The notes beneath the pieces are model-generated. The model ran no database searches and was not told the origin of the DNA. It was given only the letters and a program-made list of their open reading frames with translations. Below are positions 11,494-20,935 of a stretch of 64,000 nucleotides of DNA, piece after piece. The translations under genes were made by a program, and so were the position numbers. Source of the stretch: Strigamia acuminata (Eukaryota; Arthropoda; Chilopoda; Geophilomorpha; Linotaeniidae). Position 1 is the stretch's first letter; each line of letters opens with the position of its first letter. The stretch spans positions 4,219,087 through 4,283,086 of the forward strand of contig OX442314.1 of assembly GCA_949358305.1 (NCBI GenBank), in the 5' to 3' direction.

Positions 11494-11636
11494 TGGAGGT
11501 TTTATCATTTGTACTTCAACACTTAATTAGTTTATCATTGCTAGAATCAGATGAAATAAAAAGTTGTATTTTACAAAATTCTTTAATTTTTTATTTTAAT
11601 TATTCATCTAATGATTGGAACACCATCCCAATTGAT
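11494..11636 (+). other. Candidate DEG/ENaC ectodomain exon (unit A)
   Basis: The open frame reads LQHLISLSLLESDEIKSC then a hydrophobic stretch and SSNDWNTIPID, ending at a strong donor (GAT then GTGAGT at 11637). The order EI..C followed by W..I and an acidic residue resembles the DEG/ENaC ectodomain before the G.CY.FN region. Against it, the donor is phase 0 whereas the exon at 17108 needs phase 1, and the segment lies between two palindromic clusters of a repeat. Chance or an extra undetected exon are both possible. Confidence 0.3.
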
Positions 11637-11884
11637 GTGAGTTTGTATAACTGCCTTCTGCAGATTTTGCTTTACTTTTATATTGTAGCTGTGGATCAAT
11701 ATTCCAATGTTTGACTTTTACAAAGTTTTAACAAAGCCTTTTGTGATGATTTATATAAAATTTCTAAGAAATTTTTCATGGGATTAGTTTTTATTGGATT
11801 TTATATAAGGTTTTCACTGTTTTTTTTCCATTAATAAACACTGAAAATTTTAATATTTTCTGTAAATGATTAGAAATAATGGTC

Positions 11885-12110
11885 CACGATTGGCCTGTTT
11901 AATATTAGACCAATATTGGGCCAATGTCAAGATGTAAGAAAACGCCAGATTGGCCCAATATTGGTTACGAGTATTGGCCCAATATTGTTTCCCAATATTA
12001 GGCCAATCTGGCGTTTTCTTACATCTTGACATTGACCCAATATTGTGTCCCAACATTGGGCCAATATTTTAGCCAATATTGGGCCAATATTTTAGCCACT
12101 TATAGTCACT
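11885..12110. repeat. CCAATATTGG-rich palindromic DNA, part 2
   Basis: Second cluster of CCAATATTGG variants. It contains a perfect inverted repeat with 34-base arms at 11922-11955 and 12001-12034 (beginning CAATGTCAAGATGTAAG), with a 45-base loop that itself holds CCAATATTGG words. It would form a stable hairpin. No coding potential. Confidence 0.8.
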
Positions 12111-12126
12111 TATACCAGCATGTTTC

Positions 12127-12353
12127 TGTTGTATTTGGAAATGACTGGATTCTCGTGGATGAAAATATATGAGAGGTTTTATTCGCACACGATACAAAGC
12201 GTACGCCGTCTCATGAAAAACGAGTGACCGGAAGTACGTTCACGTTACGTCATTGGTCACAAGCGTGGAAAATACACCCAACTCCCCCTAGTGGTAGGAG
12301 ACCCTCATTCGGGATTTCAGGCACATTTGACCTGGTGACACACAATAATAACA
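12127..12353 (-). repeat. copia 3' LTR
   Basis: Identical to 16644-16870 except for one base. It is the downstream LTR relative to the minus-strand polyprotein. The neighbouring purine-rich stretch on the minus strand (12354-12369, containing GTGAAGAAGG) is the likely polypurine tract. Confidence 0.93.
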
Positions 12354-12523
12354 TACACCTTCTTCACCTGGTCAAAGTCAAAAAACAAAGAGATACAAAA
12401 TCCATGAATGACATTGCTAAAAACTAAAAATGGGCAAGTAAAGACAAAATACACTAGTACAATCGAAGAATAAAAGATTAAAGAGTATAACATTGATGCA
12501 CAACATATGAAACTTGAAAAATA

Positions 12524-15500
12524 TTAATCTAGTCCACACATCTTCGAACACCAGCACTGCTTCTGCAAAGTCACCGCCTTCGTCAGCATATCCGCGGCCA
12601 TCTTGTCGGTTCCCGCGTGCAGTAGCTCCACTTCTCCGTTCTCGACCTCGTCCTTTATAAAACAATAGCGTAAATTAATGTGTTTCGACCGCTGATGCTG
12701 CGCCAGTCCTCGTGCCAACATCTCGGCCGACTCGCTGTCGGTGTACAGCCTCGCAGCGTCCCCCATCAATTCGCTCAGCCCCAGCTCCTCCAGAAATTTC
12801 TTGAGCCAAAGTCCCTCCTTTACCGCCTCGCTAATGGCGATGAATTCGGATTCGCAGCTCGACATCCCGACACACGTTTGCTTCGATGACTTCCATACTA
12901 CGCCGGCCCCTGCAAGTAGAAAAATAAATCCAGTAGTCGATTTAGCGTCCTCGGTGTTGCAGTTCCAGCTCGCGTCCACGTATCCTGTCATCTGATCTTC
13001 GTTTCGTACGAATCGCAATTTCTTTCCTTTCGTCCCTTTCAGGTAGCGTAGAATTCTTTTCCCCATCTTCCAGTGTGACAATCCGTGGCTGTGATTGAAG
13101 CGGCACAGGAAGTGAGTCGCATACGCAATGTCGGGCCTCGTTCCCTGCACGAGGTACATTAGCGACCCCATCAGGCTCTGGTATGGCACCTCGTCTGGGT
13201 TTACATCGTCTTCGGGCTTCGGTTGGTCGTGTTTGACCATTGGCGTCGATACTGGCTTGCATGGTCCCATCTGGAAACTTTCTAGCACCTCCTCGATATA
13301 GGCTTCCTGCGACACGGTGATCGATCCATTTTCGATGTCGCATTCTACGTCAAGCCCCAAGATTCTTGTCGGTGTGCCCAAATCCTTGATTTCGACCGAT
13401 TTTCTCAGCAAATCCGCCGTCCAATTTTCGATCCCGATATTCGACGTCACATTCAGCATGTCGTCGACGAAAATCCCCAGTATTGTTGTCCCGCTTGCGT
13501 TGTTAAGCACGTACACGCCTTCGTCCGCGTACAGTCGCCGAAATCCATTCTTTCGGAGTATTTTGTCGAGCGTCAGGTACCACGTGCGCCCGGCTTGCTT
13601 GAGTCCGTAGATGGCTTTTAGAAGCTCGCACACCCACTCTTCTCGGTCTCGCTCTTCGTTCCCGGGTGGCTGTTCCATATACACCTTCTCAAGCAGTTTC
13701 CCGTGTAGGTACGCTGTTTTCACGTCGTATTGTCGTACTCGCCAATTTTGTTGGACAGCGATGGCTAGGAGTAGTCGCAGGCTGGCGAGTCGCATCACGG
13801 GCGAGTATGTGTCTTCGTAGTCCAGTCCCGGCCGTTGCCCGCATCCGACGGCCACCAATCTGGCTTTGTAACGCTCGATCTCGCCCTGCTGGTTCTTCTT
13901 GATTTTAAAGACCCATCTTGACTTCAGCACATTTGTTGCAACGGCTCTTTTCACCAGTCTCCACGTCTTGAATTCCTCGTGAGATTTTAGTTCCTCCTGG
14001 ATCGCGCTTTCCCACTTCTTGTGTTCCGGGGAGTCCTGCGCTTGGACCACGGTGTTTGGCTCGACGTGCTTCACGCTCTTGCAGTATGTGGCGCCTCTTG
14101 GCTGCACCACCAGTCGGTCTGGCTTCTTCTTGATGCGCTTTGATTTGCGTGTTGTCGTGTTTTCGTTAGCTTCTTCGTCGTCTCTGTCACCGTTTCCAGT
14201 GGTGGACTCCTCGTCTTCGGTGGCACCGTTGTCCGTTTCGTTGGGCTCTGAATTGTCTGTTGTCTGCTCCCCGGTCTCTTGCTCGGCGTCGTACGGCGAT
14301 ACGAAATTCGAACCTTGAGGCGAAGTCAGCATTTCTCCGCCCCATCTCGCCTCGTTGAATTTCAAGTCGCGTGTCGGCTCTAGCTTCTCAGTTTTCGGGT
14401 CGTAGACTCGGTAGCCCTTTCTGTTGACGCAGTAACCCATAAAAATGACAGGTTTCGACTTCGCGTCCAATTTCTTTCGTTTGGAATTATGGATCCACAT
14501 CTGCGCAGCACAGCCAAATATTCGAAAATAGCCAACTTGCTGCTTCCGTCCGCTCCAAAGTTCTTGTGGAATCTTGTCCCCGTTTCCTCTTGTCGAGCAT
14601 CTGTTGCGCACGTGTGCGGCCGTCGCGACTGCCTCCGCCCAGAATTTGGAAGGCAAAGCCGCCGCCGTCAGCATCGTGCGTGCTGCCTCCATCAGCGTTC
14701 TGTTGCCGCGTTCAGCGATGCCGTTTTGGGCAGGTGAGAATGGCACCGTAAGCTCGTGGTGGACGCCGTTTGATTTCATGAACTCGTCCATTTCGTGGTT
14801 GACGAACTCGCCCCCGTTGTCGGACCGGATACGTTTAAGTTTCGTGTCGGTTTCGCGTTCCACAGCCGCCACAAACTCCTTAAAGTTCTCGAAAACGTCC
14901 GACTTCGACCTAATAAAATAGACAAACATCTTGCGACTGAAGTCGTCTATTAGCAAAAACAAATATCGACTGCCGCCAATCGTCTCTGTCAGCGGTCCGC
15001 ACAGGTCCATGTGCACGAGTTCCAATATTTTGGTCGATTGGTCGCTCACGATCGTTTTGAATGGTTTTCTGGCCATTTTCCCGGCTGCACACTCGTCGCA
15101 TGCCCGCCCGTCCTTCTGTATTGGCCCCAAACCGTAAACTGCACCTGTTTCGTGCATTTTCGCCAGTGTTGCCGTGTTCAAATGGCACATTCGGTTGTGC
15201 CACACATCGATCTCGGTCGACTGTTGGCACGTGTTAGCTTGCGCGGTCACCACGGTCTCCACGTTCAGTCTATACACGTCCCCGATCTTCGTAGCAGTCA
15301 TTATCACTCGGTCCCCGCTCGATATCGTACACTTCCCGCTTCCGAAAGCAACGAGTAAACCCGCGTCGTCGAGTTTTGGCACCGAAATCAAATTGTCATT
15401 TAAATCAGGAATGTACAGTACCTCCTTCGCGACCAAGTCAGCGTCGTTCGTAATGAATTTCACGTTCCCGCAGCCCATGATTGGGATTTGGCGCCCATCT

Positions 15501-16489
15501 GCCAGCGTCACCTTTCGACTTCCGTCATCTGCCACGAACGATTCGAAAAAGTCCCTGTTCGCCGTCATGTGCCTCGTCGCCCCAGAGTCGAGGTTCCATT
15601 GCCGTCCTTCCGTTTGGTCGATTCTGACCTGAAAAGCAAATTCTGGTCGGGCTTTCACAGCTTTGGCGTTGGCGTCTGGCTGCTGGTCCCTCCTCGCGTT
15701 TGTTTTGGTCTGCTTGGAATTATTTTGGCGTCTCCCGTCGTTCTCCTTCTGGCCGCGACAATCTCTGGCCATGTGCCCGAATTTTTGGCAATTGAAACAC
15801 TTCACGTGTTTTAGGTCTCGTTTTCCGTCGTGGTCACCGCTTCGTTCGCCGCCCCGATAGTTGTTCTTCGTGCGGCTGGACAGGTTCACTTTATGCAGTT
15901 TCTCGACCACTTCATCGTCTCCAGTTTGTCGCGATTCCTCCTGTATGATCATGTGCCGCAGCTTGACCATCGTCACCTCATCTTCGTCGCACATGTCAAA
16001 CGCTCTCTGGATGCTGTGGTATGCTTTTGGCAGGTTTTGTATTATTAAAGTTCCCACCTCTTGCTCCGAAATTTCGCCGCCAACAGCTCGTAACTGGTTC
16101 ACCGTCGACTCCACACGTTGCAGGAACTTCGTGGACGTCTCAGCTTTTTCCCACCTCGTTTTGGTCAGCTCTCGACGCAAAATAGTCTGTCTTTGGCGCG
16201 CTCGCCCTCGGTGGATTTCCTCCAGTTTCTCCCAGCATTCGCGTGCCGTGTCTTTGTTTATCACGTACACTGTCTGCGCTGGCGACAAGGCCTGGACGAT
16301 CGCGTTCATGGCCTTTTCGTCCTTGCCACGCCACGCGTTTCTCGCCGCCGCAGGTCCGTTTACAGGTGCCTCGTCGACGATGACCGTCCACCATTCCGAC
16401 TTCTTCAGGAATACTCGCATTTTGAACGCCCACGTGGCGTAGTTTTCATCCTCCAGTTTTTCGATCCTCATCGCATCTCTGTCCGCCAT
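12524..16489 (-). CDS. copia Gag-Pol polyprotein
   Basis: A single 1321-residue polyprotein starting MADRDAMRIEKLEDENYATW, the usual opening of copia Gag (UBN2-type). In order: Gag (1-230); CCHC knuckle CFNCQKFGHMARDC (231-244); aspartic protease DSGA (301-304); integrase zinc site H431/H436/C464/C467 and catalytic D495, D557 and E593 with 35-residue spacing; reverse transcriptase with YDVKTAYLHG (D922) and FVDDM (1008-1010); RNase H with YVDASW (D1172), E1213 and D1251. The order integrase before RT defines Ty1/copia. All key residues are present and no stop or frameshift interrupts it. It makes the virus-like particle and the enzymes for reverse transcription and integration of the element. 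Confidence 0.97.
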   Translation of the reverse strand: MADRDAMRIEKLEDENYATWAFKMRVFLKKSEWWTVIVDEAPVNGPAAARNAWRGKDEKAMNAIVQALSPAQTVYVINKDTARECWEKLEEIHRGRARQRQTILRRELTKTRWEKAETSTKFLQRVESTVNQLRAVGGEISEQEVGTLIIQNLPKAYHSIQRAFDMCDEDEVTMVKLRHMIIQEESRQTGDDEVVEKLHKVNLSSRTKNNYRGGERSGDHDGKRDLKHVKCFNCQKFGHMARDCRGQKENDGRRQNNSKQTKTNARRDQQPDANAKAVKARPEFAFQVRIDQTEGRQWNLDSGATRHMTANRDFFESFVADDGSRKVTLADGRQIPIMGCGNVKFITNDADLVAKEVLYIPDLNDNLISVPKLDDAGLLVAFGSGKCTISSGDRVIMTATKIGDVYRLNVETVVTAQANTCQQSTEIDVWHNRMCHLNTATLAKMHETGAVYGLGPIQKDGRACDECAAGKMARKPFKTIVSDQSTKILELVHMDLCGPLTETIGGSRYLFLLIDDFSRKMFVYFIRSKSDVFENFKEFVAAVERETDTKLKRIRSDNGGEFVNHEMDEFMKSNGVHHELTVPFSPAQNGIAERGNRTLMEAARTMLTAAALPSKFWAEAVATAAHVRNRCSTRGNGDKIPQELWSGRKQQVGYFRIFGCAAQMWIHNSKRKKLDAKSKPVIFMGYCVNRKGYRVYDPKTEKLEPTRDLKFNEARWGGEMLTSPQGSNFVSPYDAEQETGEQTTDNSEPNETDNGATEDEESTTGNGDRDDEEANENTTTRKSKRIKKKPDRLVVQPRGATYCKSVKHVEPNTVVQAQDSPEHKKWESAIQEELKSHEEFKTWRLVKRAVATNVLKSRWVFKIKKNQQGEIERYKARLVAVGCGQRPGLDYEDTYSPVMRLASLRLLLAIAVQQNWRVRQYDVKTAYLHGKLLEKVYMEQPPGNEERDREEWVCELLKAIYGLKQAGRTWYLTLDKILRKNGFRRLYADEGVYVLNNASGTTILGIFVDDMLNVTSNIGIENWTADLLRKSVEIKDLGTPTRILGLDVECDIENGSITVSQEAYIEEVLESFQMGPCKPVSTPMVKHDQPKPEDDVNPDEVPYQSLMGSLMYLVQGTRPDIAYATHFLCRFNHSHGLSHWKMGKRILRYLKGTKGKKLRFVRNEDQMTGYVDASWNCNTEDAKSTTGFIFLLAGAGVVWKSSKQTCVGMSSCESEFIAISEAVKEGLWLKKFLEELGLSELMGDAARLYTDSESAEMLARGLAQHQRSKHINLRYCFIKDEVENGEVELLHAGTDKMAADMLTKAVTLQKQCWCSKMCGLD

Positions 16490-16629
16490 TTTTGAAGGTT
16501 GATGGGCGATCTACCACGTGTTGGAAATTAGGCCTAACGTCTCGTGGTCCGGTCAGTGGTCACTCCTTCGTCAAAACGCCCGGAAAAGTCGATACGAGAT
16601 GCAAAAACTCACGCAGTGTTAGATGCTGT

Positions 16630-16641
16630 GGCCCATAACCC
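16630..16641 (-). promoter_or_regulatory. copia primer-binding site (internal tRNA-iMet type)
   Basis: Two bases inside the 5' LTR, the minus strand reads GGGTTATGGGCC. This is complementary to the anticodon stem-loop of initiator tRNA-Met (GGCCCAUAACCC), not to a tRNA 3' end. Drosophila copia is known to prime from a cleaved half of this tRNA, and the same mechanism is inferred here. Confidence 0.8.
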
Positions 16642-16643
16642 TT

Positions 16644-16870
16644 TGTTGTATTTGGAAATGACTGGATTCTCGTGGATGAAAATATATGAGAGGTTTTATT
16701 CGCACACGATACAAAGCGTACGCCGTCTCATGAAAAACGAGTGACCGGAAGTACGTTCACGTTACGTCATTGGTCACAAGCGTGGAAAATACACCCAACT
16801 TCCCCTAGTGGTAGGAGACCCTCATTCGGGATTTCAGGCACATTTGACCTGGTGACACACAATAATAACA
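16644..16870 (-). repeat. copia 5' LTR
   Basis: Upstream LTR of the minus-strand copia element, nearly identical to 12127-12353. Transcription should start here and run toward lower coordinates. The interval 16490-16629 is the short untranslated leader. Confidence 0.93.
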
Positions 16871-16941
16871 GTTTCGCCTTGTACCGGCATGCCGGTATAA
16901 ACTTTTTGTACGCAATTTTAAAAACCTGGTAAACCCATGCC

Positions 16942-16975
16942 CAACGGCATGCCGCTTTATGTGAGGTAATATGAT
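16942..16975. repeat. Right arm of the distant inverted repeat
   Basis: Complement of 10083-10118. Close by, at 16881-16898, is the self-complementary word ACCGGCATGCCGGT. Confidence 0.5.
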
Positions 16976-17107
16976 AGTTGCAGAAATATTCAACTGTAAA
17001 CACTTTATTGAATCACCCTGAACATTATATAAATGTAAGCTGTAGGCCTGTATACGTATATTTCTGCTTAAAAGTAAAACAAAAATTAATCTTTCCCTTA
17101 TGGTTAG

Positions 17108-17199
17108 ACGAGGATTCTAGTAAATCGTTTGTTGGAAAATCATTAACAGTCAATTTTGAAAATGTTTATGACGATTTCTGCCCGTTTTCTGGATACCGG
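17108..17199 (+). CDS. DEG/ENaC unit A exon (ectodomain, SLTVNF)
   Basis: The acceptor is TTATGGTTAG and the donor is CGG then GTAATA. The exon enters in phase 1 and leaves in phase 0. It encodes EDSSKSFVGKSLTVNF followed by ENVYDDF and FSGYR, matching the DEG/ENaC ectodomain pattern GL.L.LN...DY......G.R that precedes V..H.P. The next exon (18254) and its unit B equivalent (38750) both begin in phase 0, which fits. The frame stays open upstream, so the exact acceptor is an inference. The upstream partner exon is not securely found. Confidence 0.65.
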
Positions 17200-18253
17200 G
17201 TAATATTACACAAAAATACTTGTACAATCGTGGCCATAAAAATTGTCGCATTCTGCTTGCTGCTGGAATTGAAATGATTAATTTCAATTTTTGCCACAAG
17301 GGTGATTGGATAAGTCTATTATCTAGGGTGGGTGATTGTTTCAGCTGTTATATTTGTTGTATTACACTCGTTCATTTGCATTATAAAATTTTGCAAAAAA
17401 AATACTAAATATAGCCTCTCATCTATAAAAATGACTTATTTTCTAAGAAATTGCAATTTTGCAGATAAACAATTATCTTGGTCATATAAATTGAGTATTT
17501 TTATAACTAAAAATGGCTTTTTTTAATTAAAATTCAGCATTTTTGCACAGAAATTCAGCATTTTTGCACAGAAAATCAGCACTTTTGCACAGAAAATCAG
17601 CACTTTTGCACAGAAATTCAGCATTTTTGCACAGAAATTCAGCATTTTTGCACAGAAAATCACCATTTTTGCACAGAAATTCAGCATTTTTGCACTGAAA
17701 TTCCCCATTTTTGCACAGAAATTCACCATTTTTGCACAGAAATTCACCATTTTTGCACAGAAATTCACCATTTTTGCACAGAAATTCACCATTTTTGCAC
17801 AGAAATTCACCATTTTTGCACAGAAATTCACCATTTTTGCACAGAAATTCACCATTTTAGCACAAAAATCCTGCTATATTGTGATAGTTTTACGACCACC
17901 TTTATTCAGATTTCAAATTAAACATTTTTTAAATTTTAAGTTACAAAGCAACGTAATTCGAATTTTTTTTTTTTTTTTTTTCTGTTTTAAACCCAAGGAT
18001 TCAGAAAATCTTATCAAAATGACAGCTATTTATTTGTTACCGTATTAGGAATGAAGTCTGATCAGTTGCAGCTAGTTAGGTGTGATCCCTAAAAAGAGTA
18101 GACTTGACCAATCGCTCTGGTGGCTGCAATTGTAACTAGTCAGTCTCAACTTGAGCAGCAAGCTGAGCATGACTAGCCAGCGACAATTTTAATGGCCAGG
18201 ATTGTACATGCCAATGACAACACATTTCTGATAATTCTTTCCTTTTTGCTTAG
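17200..18253. other. Unit A intron with a minisatellite
   Basis: Apart from the 21-bp minisatellite at 17523-17865 and a poly-T run near 17965-17983, I see nothing here that I can name. The acceptor for the next exon is TTTTTGCTTAG at 18253. Confidence 0.6.
17523..17865. repeat. 21-bp minisatellite A
   Basis: About 16 tandem copies of a unit read as CAGAAATTCACCATTTTTGC plus one base, drifting to CAGCATTTTT variants at the left end. The unit is a multiple of three, which produces a spurious repetitive ORF (NFCAKMV repeats) on the minus strand. The unit resembles that of the array at 49252-49525. Confidence 0.95.
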
Positions 18254-18346
18254 ATTATGTTGACAGTGTACAATTTTGGAAAATTCCTCTTCAATATGTA
18301 TAAACCCGATGGTGGAACAATGAACATCAATTTGGGTTATGACAAA
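18254..18346 (+). CDS. DEG/ENaC unit A exon (ectodomain, PDGGTMNI)
   Basis: A 31-codon phase-0 exon between TTGCTTAG and the donor AAA/GTAACA. It starts IMLTVYNF and ends PDGGTMNINLGYDK. The unit B counterpart at 38750-38845 starts LFLTDPKD and ends NYGGVNAIFIRTFK with donor AAG/GTGACA. The shared LT near the start, GG then N.I in the middle, closing Lys, equal phases and similar length make them homologous exons. The segment corresponds to the ectodomain strand after the H.P motif in DEG/ENaC proteins. Confidence 0.65.
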
Positions 18347-18357
18347 GTAACAAAAAC

Positions 18358-18852
18358 TTTCCAACAGCGAATCACTTAAGGGCGAATTTCCAAAATTTGC
18401 CATTGGAAAGCTATTTTGACGTTTCCAATGGCGAATCTGGGAAAATTCGCCATTGGAAACGTGTATGTTGAAATTCGCCATTGGAAACGTTATTTGCGTT
18501 TCCAATGGCGAATCTGTGGGCGTCATCTACCACGACTTCCAATTCCTAAGTAGGGCTAACAAGGGGGGGCTGCAATCCCCCTTGACCCCCCTCCTCGCAA
18601 ACCTAACCGTACTGGTTTTTTGGTGCAAAATTATTTTTTTGGGGCGGCTTGTCAAGGCAGATTCATGTCGCGGTAGATGTGCGCCCCTGTGGCTAATTTC
18701 TACCAATTCGCCATTAGAAAGGTTCAAATACGTTCCCAATGGCGAATTGGGAGAAATTTGCCAATGGGACTGCTTTTGGACAGAATAAGATAGAAATTCG
18801 CCATTCGTCCGAATGGCCAGATTCGTCCTTAGGCGGTTCGCTGTTGGAACGG
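18358..18852. mobile_element. Palindrome-rich MITE, copy 1
   Basis: A 495-bp element whose ends are inverted repeats (CCAACAGCGAATC... and its complement) and whose body repeats TTCGCCATTGGAAACG and its complement at least six times. A copy in opposite orientation is at 45205-45698. The interior holds G-run and C-run segments. No transposase. It makes up nearly all of the intron between the exons at 18254 and 18908. Confidence 0.8.
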
Positions 18853-18907
18853 CACCCCAAAAACTTGATTAAAACTGGCATCTAATTCAGTCTATTTAAA
18901 ATTTTAG

Positions 18908-19014
18908 TATGTATTTCTCAACTCCTCAAGAGATCCTTGCTCCGATGAAAACGAATTCAGAGATTGCTACCAAAAGTGCTTGTTTAAAGCATTGGAAAAC
19001 AAACTGACCTGCAG
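18908..19014 (+). CDS. DEG/ENaC unit A exon (Cys-rich Y...C...C)
   Basis: The acceptor is AAATTTTAG and the donor is TGCAG then GTAAAA. It enters in phase 0 and leaves in phase 2. The peptide runs YVFLNSSRDPC, then DENEFRDCYQKCLFK and ALENKLTCR. This is the DEG/ENaC segment in which L..s...C is followed by y..C...C and then a Cys. The unit B equivalent at 38981-39090 shows LRRNTRHNPC and AYFMCKTACRQYNLFRMINC with the same phases. Joining to 23699 completes an Arg codon and continues LPFVKVNLPLCEC. Confidence 0.85.
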
Positions 19015-19849
19015 GTAAAATCTTTTATTGCATCTGGTTTTTGTCCAAACCACCAAACCCGGTGATAAGCTAAGGTGAGGCTAAAAAAATTACGAACAGA
19101 TGGGATTTGTTTTTTTTGAAATCATCTCATCATCTTAGGGTTTTCTAACCGATTCCAATCATTTTTTTTACGTAAAAATAACCAATATACATTGTTTTTT
19201 ATTTTTTTAATTTTTGTCGTAATTAACTAAATGAAAAAATACTTAGCTTCAAAAAATTATGACCAGTAGGTTAACAATGACTTACGACAATGTAGGCAAT
19301 GATTTAGTGCCATGTAATACCCAATAAAGTTACCCTGCTATAGGATAACTTTGTATACCCTGTCAGACATGGAATTAATTAGTGGTTTTAATGTGGAAAT
19401 GGAGATTTCATCCCATACTGCCAAAATTGCTTTTTTAAGGTCTTAGAGTGATGTGTACTGTTTCCCATCCCTGTGAACAGACCGGACCATAGTTCCTCTA
19501 TAAAGTTTATGGTGGTGACATACACGTCGTGCTCCGTGTCACCAGCATTAGGTCTGGGCTGCATGGTGGCCAGTCCATAAGGTCAATTTTCTCGGTTTTA
19601 AACCATTCTAAAGTACTCCCAGCTTTGTGGACTGGGACATTGACTTTCTGAAAGGTCGCTTTTCTGTCTTTGAGTCTAGTTTTGTAGGGTAGTAAATGTT
19701 TCTGCAGCATATCCTGATGTGTATTTGCATACATCCTTCCAGAAGTTAAAGCTACAGATGTTTTTCCTTAAAACTGTAACTACCCCATATCAAGACAATT
19801 CCTCCACCTTTGAAAAATACTCCTCTTCTTTACCTAAATTATGCCAATA

Positions 19850-20404
19850 CAGTCGAAACTCTTTATAACGAATCGCAAGGGACCGGACGAATCGATTCGT
19901 TATAACGAGAACTCGTTAAAACGAATTAGTTGAAAAAATCAAATTTTAGCACCAAGCACTATTTTTTTTGTAAACCTTGATTACCACTTGCAAGTTTCAT
20001 GTTAATTTTATCCCGATTCCTTAAAATTGTTGAAATTGTAGAACGGGGACAAATTAAACTCCTCTGCTACAATTGATGGCTTCTTGGCATTGTCAATGGC
20101 ATCAATAATGTTCAGCTTGTCGTGAATCGAAATTGCCTTTCATTTGGCAGACATTTTCATTTTCCATTGTTTTCTAAATATGGGCATCGAATGTTGTGAG
20201 TGATGTGATCAGTTTTGAAAATTCGTTATAACGAGAGCTTATGGGTATTATAGTGTACCTGAAAACTTGTTTGTTATAACGAATAATTCGTTATAATGAA
20301 AATATTTAATATGGTGTTCTATGGCTGGCCAACCAAGTCATTTCCAATAATTCGTTATAGCGATAATTTGTTATATCGCGATTCGTTATAAAGAGTTTCG
20401 ACTG
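19850..20404 (-). mobile_element. pogo/Tigger-like MITE, copy 2, nested in the Tc1 element
   Basis: Perfect terminal inverted repeats (CAGTCGAAACTCTTTATAAC) are flanked by TA. The minus strand keeps a helix-turn-helix remnant, KLNIIDAIDNAKKPSIVAEE, and after a frameshift TISTILRNRDKI. It sits in the Tc1 transposase between the codons for KYY and YWHN, so it inserted after the Tc1 element. It is the same family as 8311-8934, with better preserved ends. Confidence 0.85.
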
Positions 20405-20586
20405 TAGTATTTATTGCCATCTGGACCATTAAGGTTGAACTTTTTTCATCACTGCAAATTATTTTTTTACATTCTGCATCCTTGGTTTGATATTTTTGAA
20501 CTCACTTGTTAAATTTGAAAAAATCAATTGCTGTTCAAACTTATCAATAAATTTCTTAAGTCCTTGGATACCAATGATGGGTTCTA

Positions 20587-20935
20587 AAATGGTGTCTTGA
20601 GCGGAGAGAAGTAGAAACAACCACACACTTTAAAGGCAAAAGTAACACTGTTTATTCCTAAGCAAGAAAAGAAGGAAAAAAGGTTTTAAAATGAAATAAC
20701 CCACTAGAGTTCCAAAAAAGTGAGGGGTCAAATATAAGTGACCTATACCAATTAAAGTGTTGGTATAGGAGGGTGAATGACACACTCAAACATGTAACTA
20801 GCATAAATCACTAAAATAGAAAATTACAAACAATAATATTAAATTTACTCAAATTAAATAAACACTTGAATCAAATATAACAAATTGTAAATAGCAAATA
20901 CAATTCACTTGTAAAATCATCCGATTTTCACACCA
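20587..20935. repeat. Non-autonomous repeat, copy 1
   Basis: The left end (AAATGG.GTC...GAAG...ACAACCACAC) and right end (TAAAATCATCCGATTTTCAC) match those of 48545-48963, with a diverged AT-rich interior. It lies within the Tc1 transposase pseudogene. No coding potential; class unknown. Confidence 0.5.

Larger units (their letters stand above)
12127..16870 (-). mobile_element. Complete Ty1/copia retrotransposon
   Basis: A 4.7-kb element on the minus strand. The 227-bp LTRs are at 12127-12353 and 16644-16870. They begin TGTTG and end AACA on the + strand and differ at one position that I can see (near 12283/16800). Both flanks carry the 5-bp target duplication GTTTC (12122-12126 and 16871-16875). 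One uninterrupted 1321-codon polyprotein lies between. The intact frame, near-identical LTRs and clean duplication indicate a recent and possibly still competent insertion in a DEG/ENaC intron. Confidence 0.95.

Noticed and set aside
13317-16495. Several + strand ORFs of 60-193 codons across the copia region
   Set aside because: They lie antisense to the intact copia polyprotein, have no motifs, and are explained by its codon composition.
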